From an uncultured Clostridia bacterium (GTDB lineage: Bacteria > Bacillota > Clostridia > Lachnospirales > Lachnospiraceae): a stretch of 6,588 nt of DNA. Under the pieces are notes generated by a model, which saw only the letters and a program-made list of their open reading frames with translations, was not told where the DNA came from and made no database searches. The position numbers were made by a program, and so were the translations under genes. The stretch is taken from positions 1 to 6,588 of the forward strand of contig CAMORF010000134.1 of NCBI GenBank assembly GCA_946623485.1, in the 5' to 3' direction. Below are positions 1 through 4,793 of this stretch, one piece after another; within the stretch, counting starts at the first letter, position 1, and each line of letters begins with the position of its first letter.

Positions 1-15
1 CAGCGGAGAAAGTGA
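1..15 (+). CDS. 3' tail of an upstream gene (partial)
   Basis: Four codons (Gln-Arg-Arg-Lys) and a TGA run from the window edge to the ribosome-binding site of the next gene. The only support is that this stop sits just ahead of the GAGGGCAAACACTATG leader, the spacing seen between other genes here. No function can be inferred. Confidence 0.3.
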   Translation, partial: QRRK

Positions 16-29
16 GGGCAAACACTATG
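14..29 (+). promoter_or_regulatory. Conserved ribosome-binding leader, copy 1
   Basis: GAGGGCAAACACTATG contains the SD core GAGGG and ends in the ATG of the 30-aa gene. It matches the leader at 4269-4284 and 5315-5330 at all but one base, including the CAAACAC spacer, which is not needed for SD pairing. Confidence 0.6.
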
Positions 30-119
30 ACGATGAAGGAGAAGCTGAAGATCCACGTGGAGATCGAGCGCGAGAACGCGCGGAAGCTGAAGGAGTGGAA
101 GGAGGGCCAGCAGGGATGA
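27..119 (+). CDS. 30-aa charged peptide, unknown function
   Basis: This small gene starts at ATG 27 behind a perfect copy of the phage leader motif and ends at TGA 117-119, overlapping the next start (ATGA). The 30-residue product is highly charged: it begins MTMKEKLKIHVEIEREN and is dominated by Lys, Glu and Arg, so a single amphipathic helix is likely. It has no signal peptide or membrane segment. The evidence that it is translated is the leader and the translational coupling to the following gene. I do not recognise a family. Confidence 0.55.
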   Translation: MTMKEKLKIHVEIERENARKLKEWKEGQQG

Positions 120-340
120 CGGTCAACAGAATTTGCCGGATGATTCCGAAAAACAAACAGAAGGCCATCCGGGAAATCTACGAGGACACAGACGGGTTCT
201 GGATTATCCTTAACGAGGGCTGGAATGCTGATGGGATGGACTTCCCGTGCAGGACGATCCATTGCGGCGGGGATGACGAGACGGAGGCCTCAACCGTGGA
301 AGACCTCAAGTACCAGATTTCCATGATCCGCAAGCTGTAA
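116..340 (+). CDS. Hypothetical phage protein, 74 aa
   Basis: I chose ATG 116 because it overlaps the preceding stop (ATGA) and lies 10 bases after GGAGG at 101-105; an upstream GTG at 95 in the same frame lies before that SD and is less likely. The protein begins MTVNRICRMIPKNKQKAIRE, then has a mixed hydrophobic stretch (FWIILNEGW, about residues 28-36) and an acidic C-terminal helix (VEDLKYQISMIRKL). Cysteines lie at about 7, 45 and 50, but they form no zinc-finger spacing I can defend. It looks cytosolic. I do not recognise the family. Position and size suit an accessory early phage gene, but that is inference. Confidence 0.65.
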   Translation: MTVNRICRMIPKNKQKAIREIYEDTDGFWIILNEGWNADGMDFPCRTIHCGGDDETEASTVEDLKYQISMIRKL

Positions 341-351
341 CGACACACCGA

Positions 352-373
352 GCCGGGGCGGTATATCCCCGGC
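352..373 (+). other. Intergenic hairpin between two small genes
   Basis: GCCGGGG (352-358) and CCCCGGC (367-373) form a perfect 7-bp GC-rich stem with an 8-base loop. No T tract follows on either strand, so a rho-independent terminator is unlikely. It ends 14 bases before the GGAGG of the next gene and could affect transcript stability or ribosome loading. Confidence 0.4.
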
Positions 374-398
374 ATAAAGATTGAATGGAGGGCATAAA

Positions 399-731
399 AT
401 GACGATCCGTGATTTGATTGAGCAGGATGTAGACATTGACGTCTATGATGATGTGTGCGAAGATTTGGGCATTGCGTTCTGCGGCCCGCAGCCGCTGACG
501 GAGGAAGGGAAGAAGAAATTTGAGGAAATCATGGATTACCCGATTGTGATCAATTTTCATTCCCACGGGGACATGCCTGCGGCGATCGTGCAGATCGGGA
601 AATTCGACGACTGGAAGAAAAGGATGGGCAAGGCGAGGCACTTTTTCTTAGCGGCCGCAGGATGCTGCACAATAGACGACTACGATCTGTGGTTCGGAAA
701 GGACGGTGAAGGTGATGGCAAGGAATTATAA
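399..731 (+). CDS. Hypothetical phage protein, 110 aa
   Basis: ATG 399 has GGAGG at 387-391 with a 7-base spacer; the leader GAGGGCATAAAATG is a diverged copy of the recurring motif. The N-terminal segment (TIRDLIEQDVDIDVYDDVC, then LGIAFCGPQPLTEEGKKKF, residues 2-41) resembles, from memory, small proteins that recur in Clostridia phages and integrative elements without a known role. A central hydrophobic segment (YPIVINFHSHGD, about 47-58) and an acidic Gly-rich tail follow. There is no signal peptide, membrane helix or clear catalytic motif. The 3' end overlaps the next gene by 17 bases in another frame, which implies coupled translation. Function unknown. Confidence 0.7.
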   Translation: MTIRDLIEQDVDIDVYDDVCEDLGIAFCGPQPLTEEGKKKFEEIMDYPIVINFHSHGDMPAAIVQIGKFDDWKKRMGKARHFFLAAAGCCTIDDYDLWFGKDGEGDGKEL

Positions 732-966
732 TTACCCGATCATGATCGGGAAGGGGCTGAAGACCGGCATTGTGGCTGGCCCTGGTGAGCGCGGTGGCGC
801 GGATCTGTATATCGTATGGCTGAATAAGGTGCTGGAAAGCGGAGCTGAATTTGGCGCAGAAGACATCGAGAAGGTGAAAGCCCTGGTGCATTTCTGTGAT
901 CGTGAGAGTCTGAAGCGGACGATTGATGTGCTGACAACAGTGCTGTTGAAATGGGAGGAAAAGTGA
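715..966 (+). CDS. Hypothetical phage protein, 83 aa
   Basis: The product begins MARNYNYPIMIGKGLKTGIV and is probably a small soluble alpha/beta protein ending in a long amphipathic helix (about residues 49-83). ATG 715 is preceded by GAAGGTG, a weak and very close SD; an in-frame GTG at 706 would add three residues. The start lies inside the end of the preceding gene, so translation is likely coupled. Its TGA (964-966) shares one base with the next ATG (TGATG), tying it to the gamma-glutamylcyclotransferase-like gene as a co-translated pair. I do not recognise the family. Confidence 0.6.
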   Translation: MARNYNYPIMIGKGLKTGIVAGPGERGGADLYIVWLNKVLESGAEFGAEDIEKVKALVHFCDRESLKRTIDVLTTVLLKWEEK

Positions 967-1418
967 TGAAATACTACTTTGCATATGGGTCAAATCTGAA
1001 CCGGAAGCAGATGGCCAGGCGTTGTCCTGATGCGGTTGCTGTAGGGAAGACGGTGCTGGATGGGTATAAGCTGGCGTTTCGCCGTGGTTACCTGACGATT
1101 GATCCGGAGAATGGTGCATCCGTCCAGCTGGGGGTATATCGGATCTCTGACGCGGATGAGCGTGCGCTGGATCGGTATGAAGGGTACCCGAATTTTTATT
1201 TCAAGACTATCGTTTGGGTGCACATGGGCAGCCGGGTGATCGCCGGGATGATATACGTGATGAGAGACGGGTTTCCTGTTATCGGGCCATCTGATACGTA
1301 CCTGGAAACATGCCGTATCGGGTTTAGTGATTTCGGCCTGGATCAGGAGCCGCTGGAGGAGGCCTGCAGGCGTGCGAAGCATACTACCGATTCCACTACC
1401 AAAGTTGGATTGATTTGA
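966..1418 (+). CDS. Gamma-glutamylcyclotransferase-like (AIG2/GGCT fold) protein
   Basis: This 150-aa protein has the family signature near its N-terminus, YFAYGSNLN (residues 4-12), which forms the Tyr-Gly-Ser-Asn substrate-binding loop, and LDRYEGYP (69-75 region), whose Glu72 is the expected acid/base residue. Known members release 5-oxoproline from gamma-glutamyl amino acids, peptides or isopeptides; the substrate of phage versions is generally unknown. ATG 966 overlaps the previous stop and has GGGAGG nine bases upstream. The length is normal for the fold. The last 13 residues (from Lys138, polar and Thr-rich) are partly encoded by the repeats at 1383-1404 and may be a spacer tail. It is the last gene before the terminator at 1459-1490. 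The family call is firm; the phage role is open. Confidence 0.85.
   Translation: MKYYFAYGSNLNRKQMARRCPDAVAVGKTVLDGYKLAFRRGYLTIDPENGASVQLGVYRISDADERALDRYEGYPNFYFKTIVWVHMGSRVIAGMIYVMRDGFPVIGPSDTYLETCRIGFSDFGLDQEPLEEACRRAKHTTDSTTKVGLI
1383..1404 (+). repeat. Candidate integrase arm-type sites, P arm (paired repeat)
   Basis: Two ACTACC units start at 1383 and 1395, 12 bases apart. The 22-base segment matches 1606-1627 at 19 of 22 positions in the same orientation. The two pairs bracket the tRNA-derived core, the arrangement expected for arm-binding sites of a tyrosine integrase. Integrase binding is inferred. Confidence 0.55.
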
Positions 1419-1458
1419 TCGTTTTGATGTCTTTTGGACATTCCGTTATGCAAACAAG

Positions 1459-1490
1459 AAACCCTTGGAGCTTTAATTCTCCAAGGGTTT
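1459..1490 (+). terminator. Rho-independent terminator, probably bidirectional
   Basis: A perfect 12-bp stem pairs AAACCCTTGGAG (1459-1470) with CTCCAAGGGTTT (1479-1490) around an 8-base AT-rich loop. A T-rich tract follows on the plus strand (TTTTATAT), and a weaker one on the minus strand (TTTCTTGTTT). It would end transcripts from the gamma-glutamylcyclotransferase side and could also stop leftward transcripts leaving the integrase operon. Confidence 0.8.
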
Positions 1491-1497
1491 TATATCG

Positions 1498-1539
1498 TGG
1501 CTCAAATAGGACTCGAACCTATGACACTCCGGGTATGAA
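1498..1539 (-). other. attP core: 3' part of a tRNA (anticodon CAT, Met-like)
   Basis: Read on the minus strand, this stretch gives a tRNA from anticodon loop to discriminator base. It has loop TTCATAC with anticodon CAT, anticodon 3' stem CCGGA, variable loop GTGTC, a perfect T-arm (ATAGG, TTCGAGT, CCTAT), acceptor 3' strand TTGAGCC, and A73 at position 1498. No CCA is encoded. The 5' side of the anticodon stem (TTGGT) does not pair properly with CCGGA, and no D-arm or acceptor 5' strand follows, so this is not a complete tRNA gene. A tRNA 3' end beside an integrase gene is the classic attachment core. The exact crossover segment cannot be set without the host attB. CAT could also denote Ile2, but Met fits the loop best. 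Confidence 0.8.
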
Positions 1540-1566
1540 ACCAATGGCAGAAGGAGCCGGAAGTGC

Positions 1567-2751
1567 TTATTCTTCAACGGTTGCAGGAATGTTCGTGTTT
1601 TCTCCACTACCGTTTCCACTACGAAACAGGCTTTTTTTCAGCTTTTCGGCTTCGGAATCGGATCTGTTTTCGGATACTTCGTCATAGATCCGCATGATCA
1701 TGGTGGCATCCTTGTGGCCCATCCATTCTACGCAGGTGTGCAGCTCCACACCGGCATCCCGGCACATGGTGCAGAATGAGTGCCGGAGGTCGTATGGCAC
1801 TACTGTGAATTCGATCCAGGGCGGCAGTTTTCCTGCTTCGGCCAGCTGGCGCTGTTCTTTTGTCCGGCCGTACCAGCGGAAGGAAATGCCGTTGATCTGT
1901 TCTTCCATTTGGTGCTTGTAGGAGCGGAAGATCCGTTTCCACACGGTGGGGGTAACCTGCTTTCCGTTTTCTGAGGTGATCAGCAGGCCGTGCTTTCCTT
2001 CCAGCGCTTCTTCCACCGGAGGGAGGAGCGGGATGGTGCGGTTTGCCTTGTCGGTTTTGCCTTTGCTGGTTAATTCATAGGAATTTGAGCCGGAATAATG
2101 GGCTGTTTGCATGACAGACAATGTTCCGGCTTTTTTGTTTACTGCTTTGTCGATGTCCAGGGCTTTGGCTTCCTGGGGCCGGATTCCTGCGTAAAGCATG
2201 GTGACCACGGCAGCATGGGCGCGGTGATCCTTGCACAGGGTGAGAATCCAGGTCCGTTCCTGCTCTGTTATGGCCCGGTGGCCGCCTGTGGAGCCCTTGT
2301 GCGGGGCAGAGGTCTTGTCCCTGGCCGGGTTGGATCTGAGATACCCATCTGCAACAGCTGCGTCAAAAAGGCTGCAGAAAAGCTGCCTGGCGGCCTTGAT
2401 GTAGGAATTGGACAGGCCGATATAGGATTCCGAATAGATCTGCTTGATCATGGACGGCTTTACGTCAGGAAGCTGGACATTTCCGATGGCGTCGGTCAGT
2501 TTGCGCAAATGGATGCGCAGGCCGGTCATGGTGCTTTTGGACGCGGATGGAAATGCGCGGGAGATCCATTTTTCCGCGAAATCTGAGACAGTGGGGATCG
2601 CGGTGATCTGCTGCCGTTCCAGGCGCCTGTACTCTTCACGCTGGGCAAGGCAATCCGCTTCGTCCAGGGAATAAAACCATTGATCCTTGTACCTGCAGAC
2701 ATAATACCCGTCTGAGCGCCGTTTCAGGCGCTGTTTTTTTACGCGCGGCAT
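1567..2751 (-). CDS. int: Tyrosine recombinase (phage integrase)
   Basis: This 394-aa protein catalyses site-specific integration and excision between attP and a host tRNA gene. The basic N-terminus (about 1-45, with GYYVCRYKDQWFYSLDEAD) suits an arm-DNA-binding domain; a SAM-like core-binding domain lies at about 52-145 and the catalytic domain at about 155-375. Visible catalytic residues are Arg191 (GIRPQE), probable Lys232 (SKGKTDKANRTIPL), Arg323 in PYDLRHSF, His346 (WMGHKD) and nucleophile Tyr356 (RIYDEV). The usual His before DLRH is Tyr320, a substitution I recall from other Firmicutes integrases, so I do not read it as inactivation. The start ATG at 2751 follows the previous stop by 3 bases without a clear SD, which suggests translational coupling. 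The gene ends 28 bases from the tRNA fragment, the expected int-att arrangement. Confidence 0.95.
   Translation of the reverse strand: MPRVKKQRLKRRSDGYYVCRYKDQWFYSLDEADCLAQREEYRRLERQQITAIPTVSDFAEKWISRAFPSASKSTMTGLRIHLRKLTDAIGNVQLPDVKPSMIKQIYSESYIGLSNSYIKAARQLFCSLFDAAVADGYLRSNPARDKTSAPHKGSTGGHRAITEQERTWILTLCKDHRAHAAVVTMLYAGIRPQEAKALDIDKAVNKKAGTLSVMQTAHYSGSNSYELTSKGKTDKANRTIPLLPPVEEALEGKHGLLITSENGKQVTPTVWKRIFRSYKHQMEEQINGISFRWYGRTKEQRQLAEAGKLPPWIEFTVVPYDLRHSFCTMCRDAGVELHTCVEWMGHKDATMIMRIYDEVSENRSDSEAEKLKKSLFRSGNGSGENTNIPATVEE
1606..1627 (+). repeat. Candidate integrase arm-type sites, P' arm (paired repeat)
   Basis: This copy carries CCACTACC-type units with ACTAC starting at 1606 and 1618, again 12 bases apart. 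It differs from 1383-1404 at three positions. It lies inside the 3' end of the integrase gene, on the opposite side of the tRNA-derived core. Its role as an integrase site is inferred from symmetry and position. Confidence 0.5.
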
Positions 2752-2754
2752 ATG

Positions 2755-3144
2755 TCAGAAGCCGAGGGATGCCGGCGGGCAGAATGTGGCATCTCCTGAA
2801 AGCACTATGATGTCGCCGTCTTCCAGTTCAATTCTGCCGATGGATCTGTCGGATCTGAGGTACATGTATTCCTTCTGCTTTCCGGATGACGATGTGCAAA
2901 CAAACCTGGCATCCTGCCTGGATGCGTTGCGGACGGAATAAACCCCGGCCGGGATATCCGATCCGACATGCCAGGTTCCGGCGGGAACGGTGACTTCCTT
3001 CCATTCCGGGCGGGACATGATCTCTGCCGTGAGTTTATCCCGGAGGGAAAGGAGCTCCTCAAATGTCATGCTGGACAAATCCTCTGCGAAAGACACGGAG
3101 CAAAGGAGCAGTAATGCAAACAGGATGGAAACAAAGCGCTTCAT
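2755..3144 (-). CDS. Putative secreted protein in the lysogeny operon, 129 aa
   Basis: The N-terminus is a convincing Sec signal peptide: MKR, a hydrophobic core (FVSILFALLLLCSV) and a likely signal peptidase I site after SFA (residue 20). No lipobox is placed correctly, although Cys15 lies in the core. The mature part has a short acidic helix (MTFEELLSLRDKLTAEIMS, 26-44) and then a probable beta-rich domain with the segment TWHVGSDIPAGVYSVR (57-72). I recall similar VG-DIPAG-Y segments in Firmicutes surface or secreted proteins, without a known function. Cys83 and Cys122 could form a disulfide. The start has GGAGGA upstream and overlaps the preceding stop (ATGA). Being downstream of the repressor, it should be made in lysogens, so a lysogenic-conversion or superinfection role is plausible but unproven. 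Confidence 0.75.
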   Translation of the reverse strand: MKRFVSILFALLLLCSVSFAEDLSSMTFEELLSLRDKLTAEIMSRPEWKEVTVPAGTWHVGSDIPAGVYSVRNASRQDARFVCTSSSGKQKEYMYLRSDRSIGRIELEDGDIIVLSGDATFCPPASLGF

Positions 3145-3368
3145 AATGGTTCCTCCACTTCATCGATTGGGCGGTCGTTGTAAAAATCGTCATTCTCAAG
3201 GTGCCGCATTTCGTGATCATATGCCCTGCGGCGGGCATCCGGGGAAAGCTGGTCGTTGATGTAGATGTTCGGGAAATCGGTTCCGTCCCTGGTCAGTTTA
3301 ACGCATCCGTAGATATCGCCTGGGAACGGCACCATGCGGACTGCGTATTCTCCCTCATAGAATTTCAT
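3141..3368 (-). CDS. Small ImmA/IrrE-like HEMRH protein, 75 aa
   Basis: The motif AYDHEMRHLENDDFYND (residues 49-65) contains a zincin HExxH sequence (His52, Glu53, His56) followed by acidic residues that could supply a third metal ligand. In ImmA-type proteins this motif marks a protease that inactivates the neighbouring phage repressor; ImmA of ICEBs1 is the named example. This protein is about half the usual ImmA length: upstream of the motif it has only a short beta-rich segment with PNIYINDQLSPDARRRA. ATG 3368 has GGAGGA seven bases upstream and follows the repressor stop by one base. Activity against the repressor is an inference from the motif and position; it might instead be a binding partner. 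Confidence 0.7.
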   Translation of the reverse strand: MKFYEGEYAVRMVPFPGDIYGCVKLTRDGTDFPNIYINDQLSPDARRRAYDHEMRHLENDDFYNDRPIDEVEEPL

Positions 3369-3369
3369 G

Positions 3370-3729
3370 TCATTCCTCCGGTTCCAGGGATTTGAGCATG
3401 GCGGTTGCCGCGCGGATGTGCTGCGGCGTTGCTTTCCGGATCGCGCCGAACAGCTCACGGGTGTCAGGATCGCGCCGGATCTGTTCCCGGATGGCCGCCA
3501 TGCATTCGTCCTCAGTTTTCACGGAGGATCTGCCGAGGAGATCGTCTACAGACACGTCCAGGGCGTCTGCGATCCTGGAGAGGGCTTGCGCACCGGGTTC
3601 AACGCGGCCGGATTCGTATTTGGCGATGGTGACCCTGTTCAGGGATGCGAGCTCCGCCAGCTGATCCTGTGACATCCCGCGCAACTTACGGATTTCTTTG
3701 ATTTGTTCTCCTGCGTCTAAGTATGCCAT
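3370..3729 (-). CDS. XRE-family phage repressor (CI-like), 119 aa
   Basis: Residues about 6-65 form a classic XRE/Cro-CI helix-turn-helix: GEQIKEIRKLRGMSQDQLAE, then LNRVTIAKYESGRVEPG, then ALSRIADALDVSVDDLLG. The C-terminal 50 residues (KTEDECMAAIREQIRRDP onwards) are helical, probably for oligomerisation. There is no LexA/CI Ser-Lys autoprotease domain, so induction is unlikely to be by RecA-stimulated self-cleavage; the downstream HEMRH protein is the obvious candidate for removing it. ATG 3729 has AAGGGGG upstream; longer readings would run back through the AT-rich promoter region and are not credible. It heads the leftward operon, diverges from the Cro-like gene and should hold lysogeny by binding repeats at 3756-3846. 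Confidence 0.9.
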   Translation of the reverse strand: MAYLDAGEQIKEIRKLRGMSQDQLAELASLNRVTIAKYESGRVEPGAQALSRIADALDVSVDDLLGRSSVKTEDECMAAIREQIRRDPDTRELFGAIRKATPQHIRAATAMLKSLEPEE

Positions 3730-3751
3730 TGGGCTACCCCCTTTTTTCTTG

Positions 3752-3780
3752 ATTGTAGCACGATAGATACAAAAATAAAA
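3752..3780 (-). promoter_or_regulatory. Leftward promoter for the lysogeny operon
   Basis: On the minus strand a -10 box TACAAT (3757-3752) lies 17 bases downstream of a weak -35 TTTTAT (3780-3775). Transcription would start near 3745 and read the repressor. The -10 is good; the -35 is poor, so activation or another -35 choice is possible. Confidence 0.5.
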
Positions 3781-3800
3781 TAGCACAAAAGGTACAAAAA
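3756..3800. promoter_or_regulatory. Tandem operator-like repeats
   Basis: TAGCAC followed by a TACAAAAA tail occurs at 3756-3775 and again at 3781-3800, a 25-base period, with 17 of 20 positions identical. The first copy overlaps the leftward -10 box. The TAGCA element is shared with the palindrome at 3824-3846, as expected if one repressor binds all three sites. Binding is inferred. Confidence 0.45.
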
Positions 3801-3804
3801 AGGG

Positions 3805-3833
3805 TTGCAAAGTGGACGCATTTTTGCTACAAT
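3805..3833 (+). promoter_or_regulatory. Strong rightward early promoter
   Basis: A -35 TTGCAA (3805-3810) and -10 TACAAT (3828-3833) are separated by exactly 17 bases, each one base from the sigma-70/SigA consensus. Transcription would start near 3840 and feed the Cro-like gene and the early operon. Confidence 0.85.
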
Positions 3834-3846
3834 ACGAATGTAGCAA
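3824..3846. promoter_or_regulatory. Palindromic operator over the rightward -10 box
   Basis: TTGCTACA (3824-3831) and TGTAGCAA (3839-3846) form a perfect 8-bp inverted repeat around a 7-base spacer. It covers the -10 element and predicted start of the rightward promoter, so a bound repressor would block early transcription. Confidence 0.6.
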
Positions 3847-3874
3847 CACGGCGACATGAAAGGAGGGGGAAAAG

Positions 3875-4084
3875 ATGGCAAACAGGCTGCAGGCGCTTCG
3901 CAAAAAAAAGGGCCTGACGCAGGTTCGGCTGGCGCAGGAGGCGCACGTTTGCAGGACGGTGATTGCGAGGCATGAAACCGGGATCAACAGCATGAGCACG
4001 AAGAACCTGACGAAGATTGCGAAAGTGCTTGGGGTTACGGTTGATCAGATCATCGGAGGAAAGAGCGATGGAGCGGCTGGTTAG
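3875..4084 (+). CDS. Cro-like XRE-family regulator, 69 aa
   Basis: The protein is essentially a single helix-turn-helix domain: MANRLQALRKKKGLTQVRLA, then EAHVCRTVIARHETG (recognition region about 23-36) and LTKIAKVLGVTVDQIIGG. It lacks any C-terminal partner domain, as in Cro-type proteins. It is the first gene after the rightward promoter, with AGGAGG at 3861-3866 and an 8-base spacer. By position it should repress the leftward lysogeny promoter and favour early expression; this is inferred from the divergent repressor/Cro arrangement. Its end overlaps the next gene by 17 bases. Confidence 0.85.
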   Translation: MANRLQALRKKKGLTQVRLAQEAHVCRTVIARHETGINSMSTKNLTKIAKVLGVTVDQIIGGKSDGAAG

Positions 4085-4301
4085 CGTGCCGGATCTCATG
4101 GAACGGTACCAATGCTCAAGGCAAACGGCTGTGCGGTACATCCGGCAGATGGAGCACATGGAAAGGCCGTTCATGGTTCGGGCAAGCGTGCTGGAGGCAT
4201 GGGAGAAAAGCCGCACAGTAAGGCCGCCGGAGGAGATCCGGCGGGAGATGGCAATGAGACGGATGAAGGAGGGCAAACACAATGTTGGACGCTATGTATG
4301 A
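4068..4301 (+). CDS. Excisionase-like winged-HTH protein, 77 aa
   Basis: The N-terminal half reads as a MerR/excisionase-type helix-turn-helix: SVPDLMERYQCSRQTAVRYIR (about 6-26) followed by a wing-like segment and helix (PFMVRASVLEAWEKS, 34-48). The basic C-terminal helix is rich in Arg and Met. This pattern fits recombination directionality factors, which bind att arms and steer integrase to excision; a general early transcription regulator is the main alternative. ATG 4068 has GGAGG at 4055-4059, inside the end of the Cro-like gene. Its own 3' end carries the next gene's leader and overlaps it by 20 bases. Confidence 0.65.
   Translation: MERLVSVPDLMERYQCSRQTAVRYIRQMEHMERPFMVRASVLEAWEKSRTVRPPEEIRREMAMRRMKEGKHNVGRYV
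4269..4284 (+). promoter_or_regulatory. Conserved ribosome-binding leader, copy 2
   Basis: GAGGGCAAACACAATG, ending in ATG 4282, is embedded in the coding sequence of the excisionase-like gene. It is identical to 5315-5330 over 16 bases. Confidence 0.65.
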
Positions 4302-4554
4302 GGCGGAAAGCGCACGGATGTGGGAGGAGCAGAACATGGAGCCGGAAATTGACCGGACGGCGGTTGCATCCTCCCTGGGAGAGGTTTGGGATCTGCTGAG
4401 CGAGTCACACGACAAGATGGCCAGCGCCGCGGATGAAGCGGAGGGCCTGCCGGTTTATGACCGGATCGTTTCCATGATGGATGACATTGAATCCATGCAG
4501 GCCGCCGTGAAGCGGATGCGGGAGCGCATTGAGCAGGAGGTGCGGAGCGCATGA
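4282..4554 (+). CDS. Hypothetical early phage protein, helical, 90 aa
   Basis: This acidic, Met- and Glu-rich protein is probably almost all helix. Residues 1-48 include an N-terminal helix (MLDAMYEAESARMWEEQNME) and a second helix (ASSLGEVWDLLSESHDKM), and residues 58-88 could form a coiled coil (YDRIVSMMDDIESMQAAVKR). It has no cysteines, signal peptide or membrane segment. The start is fixed by the conserved leader at 4269-4284. Its stop overlaps the following start by four bases (ATGA). I do not recognise the family; its place between the excisionase-like gene and the recombination genes makes it a typical small early gene. Confidence 0.7.
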   Translation: MLDAMYEAESARMWEEQNMEPEIDRTAVASSLGEVWDLLSESHDKMASAADEAEGLPVYDRIVSMMDDIESMQAAVKRMRERIEQEVRSA

Positions 4555-4682
4555 ATTACGGATATTTCATGGCCGGCACCGGAAAGGCACGCTGGCGGCG
4601 GATGACGATCCTGGAGCGGATCAGGCTGCGGATGCGCCGGAGGCACACGGATGATCTCGCCGGGTTGGCGGAGTGGAAATAA
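4551..4682 (+). CDS. 43-aa basic peptide, unknown function
   Basis: ATG 4551 overlaps the previous stop (ATGA), with CAGGAGG 9-15 bases upstream in the end of the previous gene. The product begins MNYGYFMAGTGKARWRRM and contains an Arg-rich helix (ILERIRLRMRRRH, 20-32), so nucleic-acid or membrane-surface binding is conceivable. It ends four bases before the hairpin at 4687. Coupled start and SD support translation; the family is unknown. Confidence 0.6.
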   Translation: MNYGYFMAGTGKARWRRMTILERIRLRMRRRHTDDLAGLAEWK

Positions 4683-4712
4683 AAAACCCCGCTCCGGGGC
4701 TACGGAGCGAGG
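4683..4712 (-). terminator. Leftward-facing rho-independent terminator
   Basis: CCCCGCTCCG (4687-4696) pairs with CGGAGCGAGG (4703-4712) with one mismatch around a 6-base loop. On the minus strand the stem is followed directly by TTTTTT; on the plus strand no T tract follows. It would therefore stop transcription coming from the right on the minus strand, although no minus-strand gene is seen there. Confidence 0.6.
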
Positions 4713-4726
4713 TAGACGGTGGTGTT

Positions 4727-4742
4727 GAGGGCAAACACAACA
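4727..4742 (+). promoter_or_regulatory. Start-less copy of the conserved leader
   Basis: GAGGGCAAACACAA matches the functional leaders, but the next bases are CA and no ATG is formed. It lies in the non-coding gap, about 50 bases before the Gam-like gene, which has its own SD (AGGGGG, 4781-4786). It may be a remnant of a deleted gene or a retained regulatory site. Confidence 0.55.
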
Positions 4743-4793
4743 TCACGTCTGTATTTTACATCATCATGCAAATAAACACAAGGGGGATTTGAT

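Noticed and set aside
352..373. A terminator between the second and third small genes
   Set aside because: The stem is good, but there is no T tract on either strand, so it is recorded only as a hairpin.
550..1119. A minus-strand frame of about 190 residues opposite the left genes
   Set aside because: It lies opposite three overlapping plus-strand genes with good starts; its Pro/Ser/His-rich composition indicates a shadow.
1373..1420. A frameshift at the end of the gamma-glutamylcyclotransferase-like gene
   Set aside because: An alternative frame gives a plausible-looking YYRFHYQSW sequence, but the annotated frame already covers a full-length domain and the overlap is explained by the arm-like repeats. 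No conserved residue is lost.
1498..1575. A complete, functional tRNA gene on the minus strand
   Set aside because: The anticodon stem 5' side does not pair with its 3' side, and no D-arm or acceptor 5' strand can be found before it. Only the 3' part is present.
1415..1687. A plus-strand reading frame across the terminator and attP region
   Set aside because: It runs through the terminator, the tRNA fragment and antisense to the integrase end, and has no SD. Its low-complexity Ser/Phe-rich tail is a shadow.
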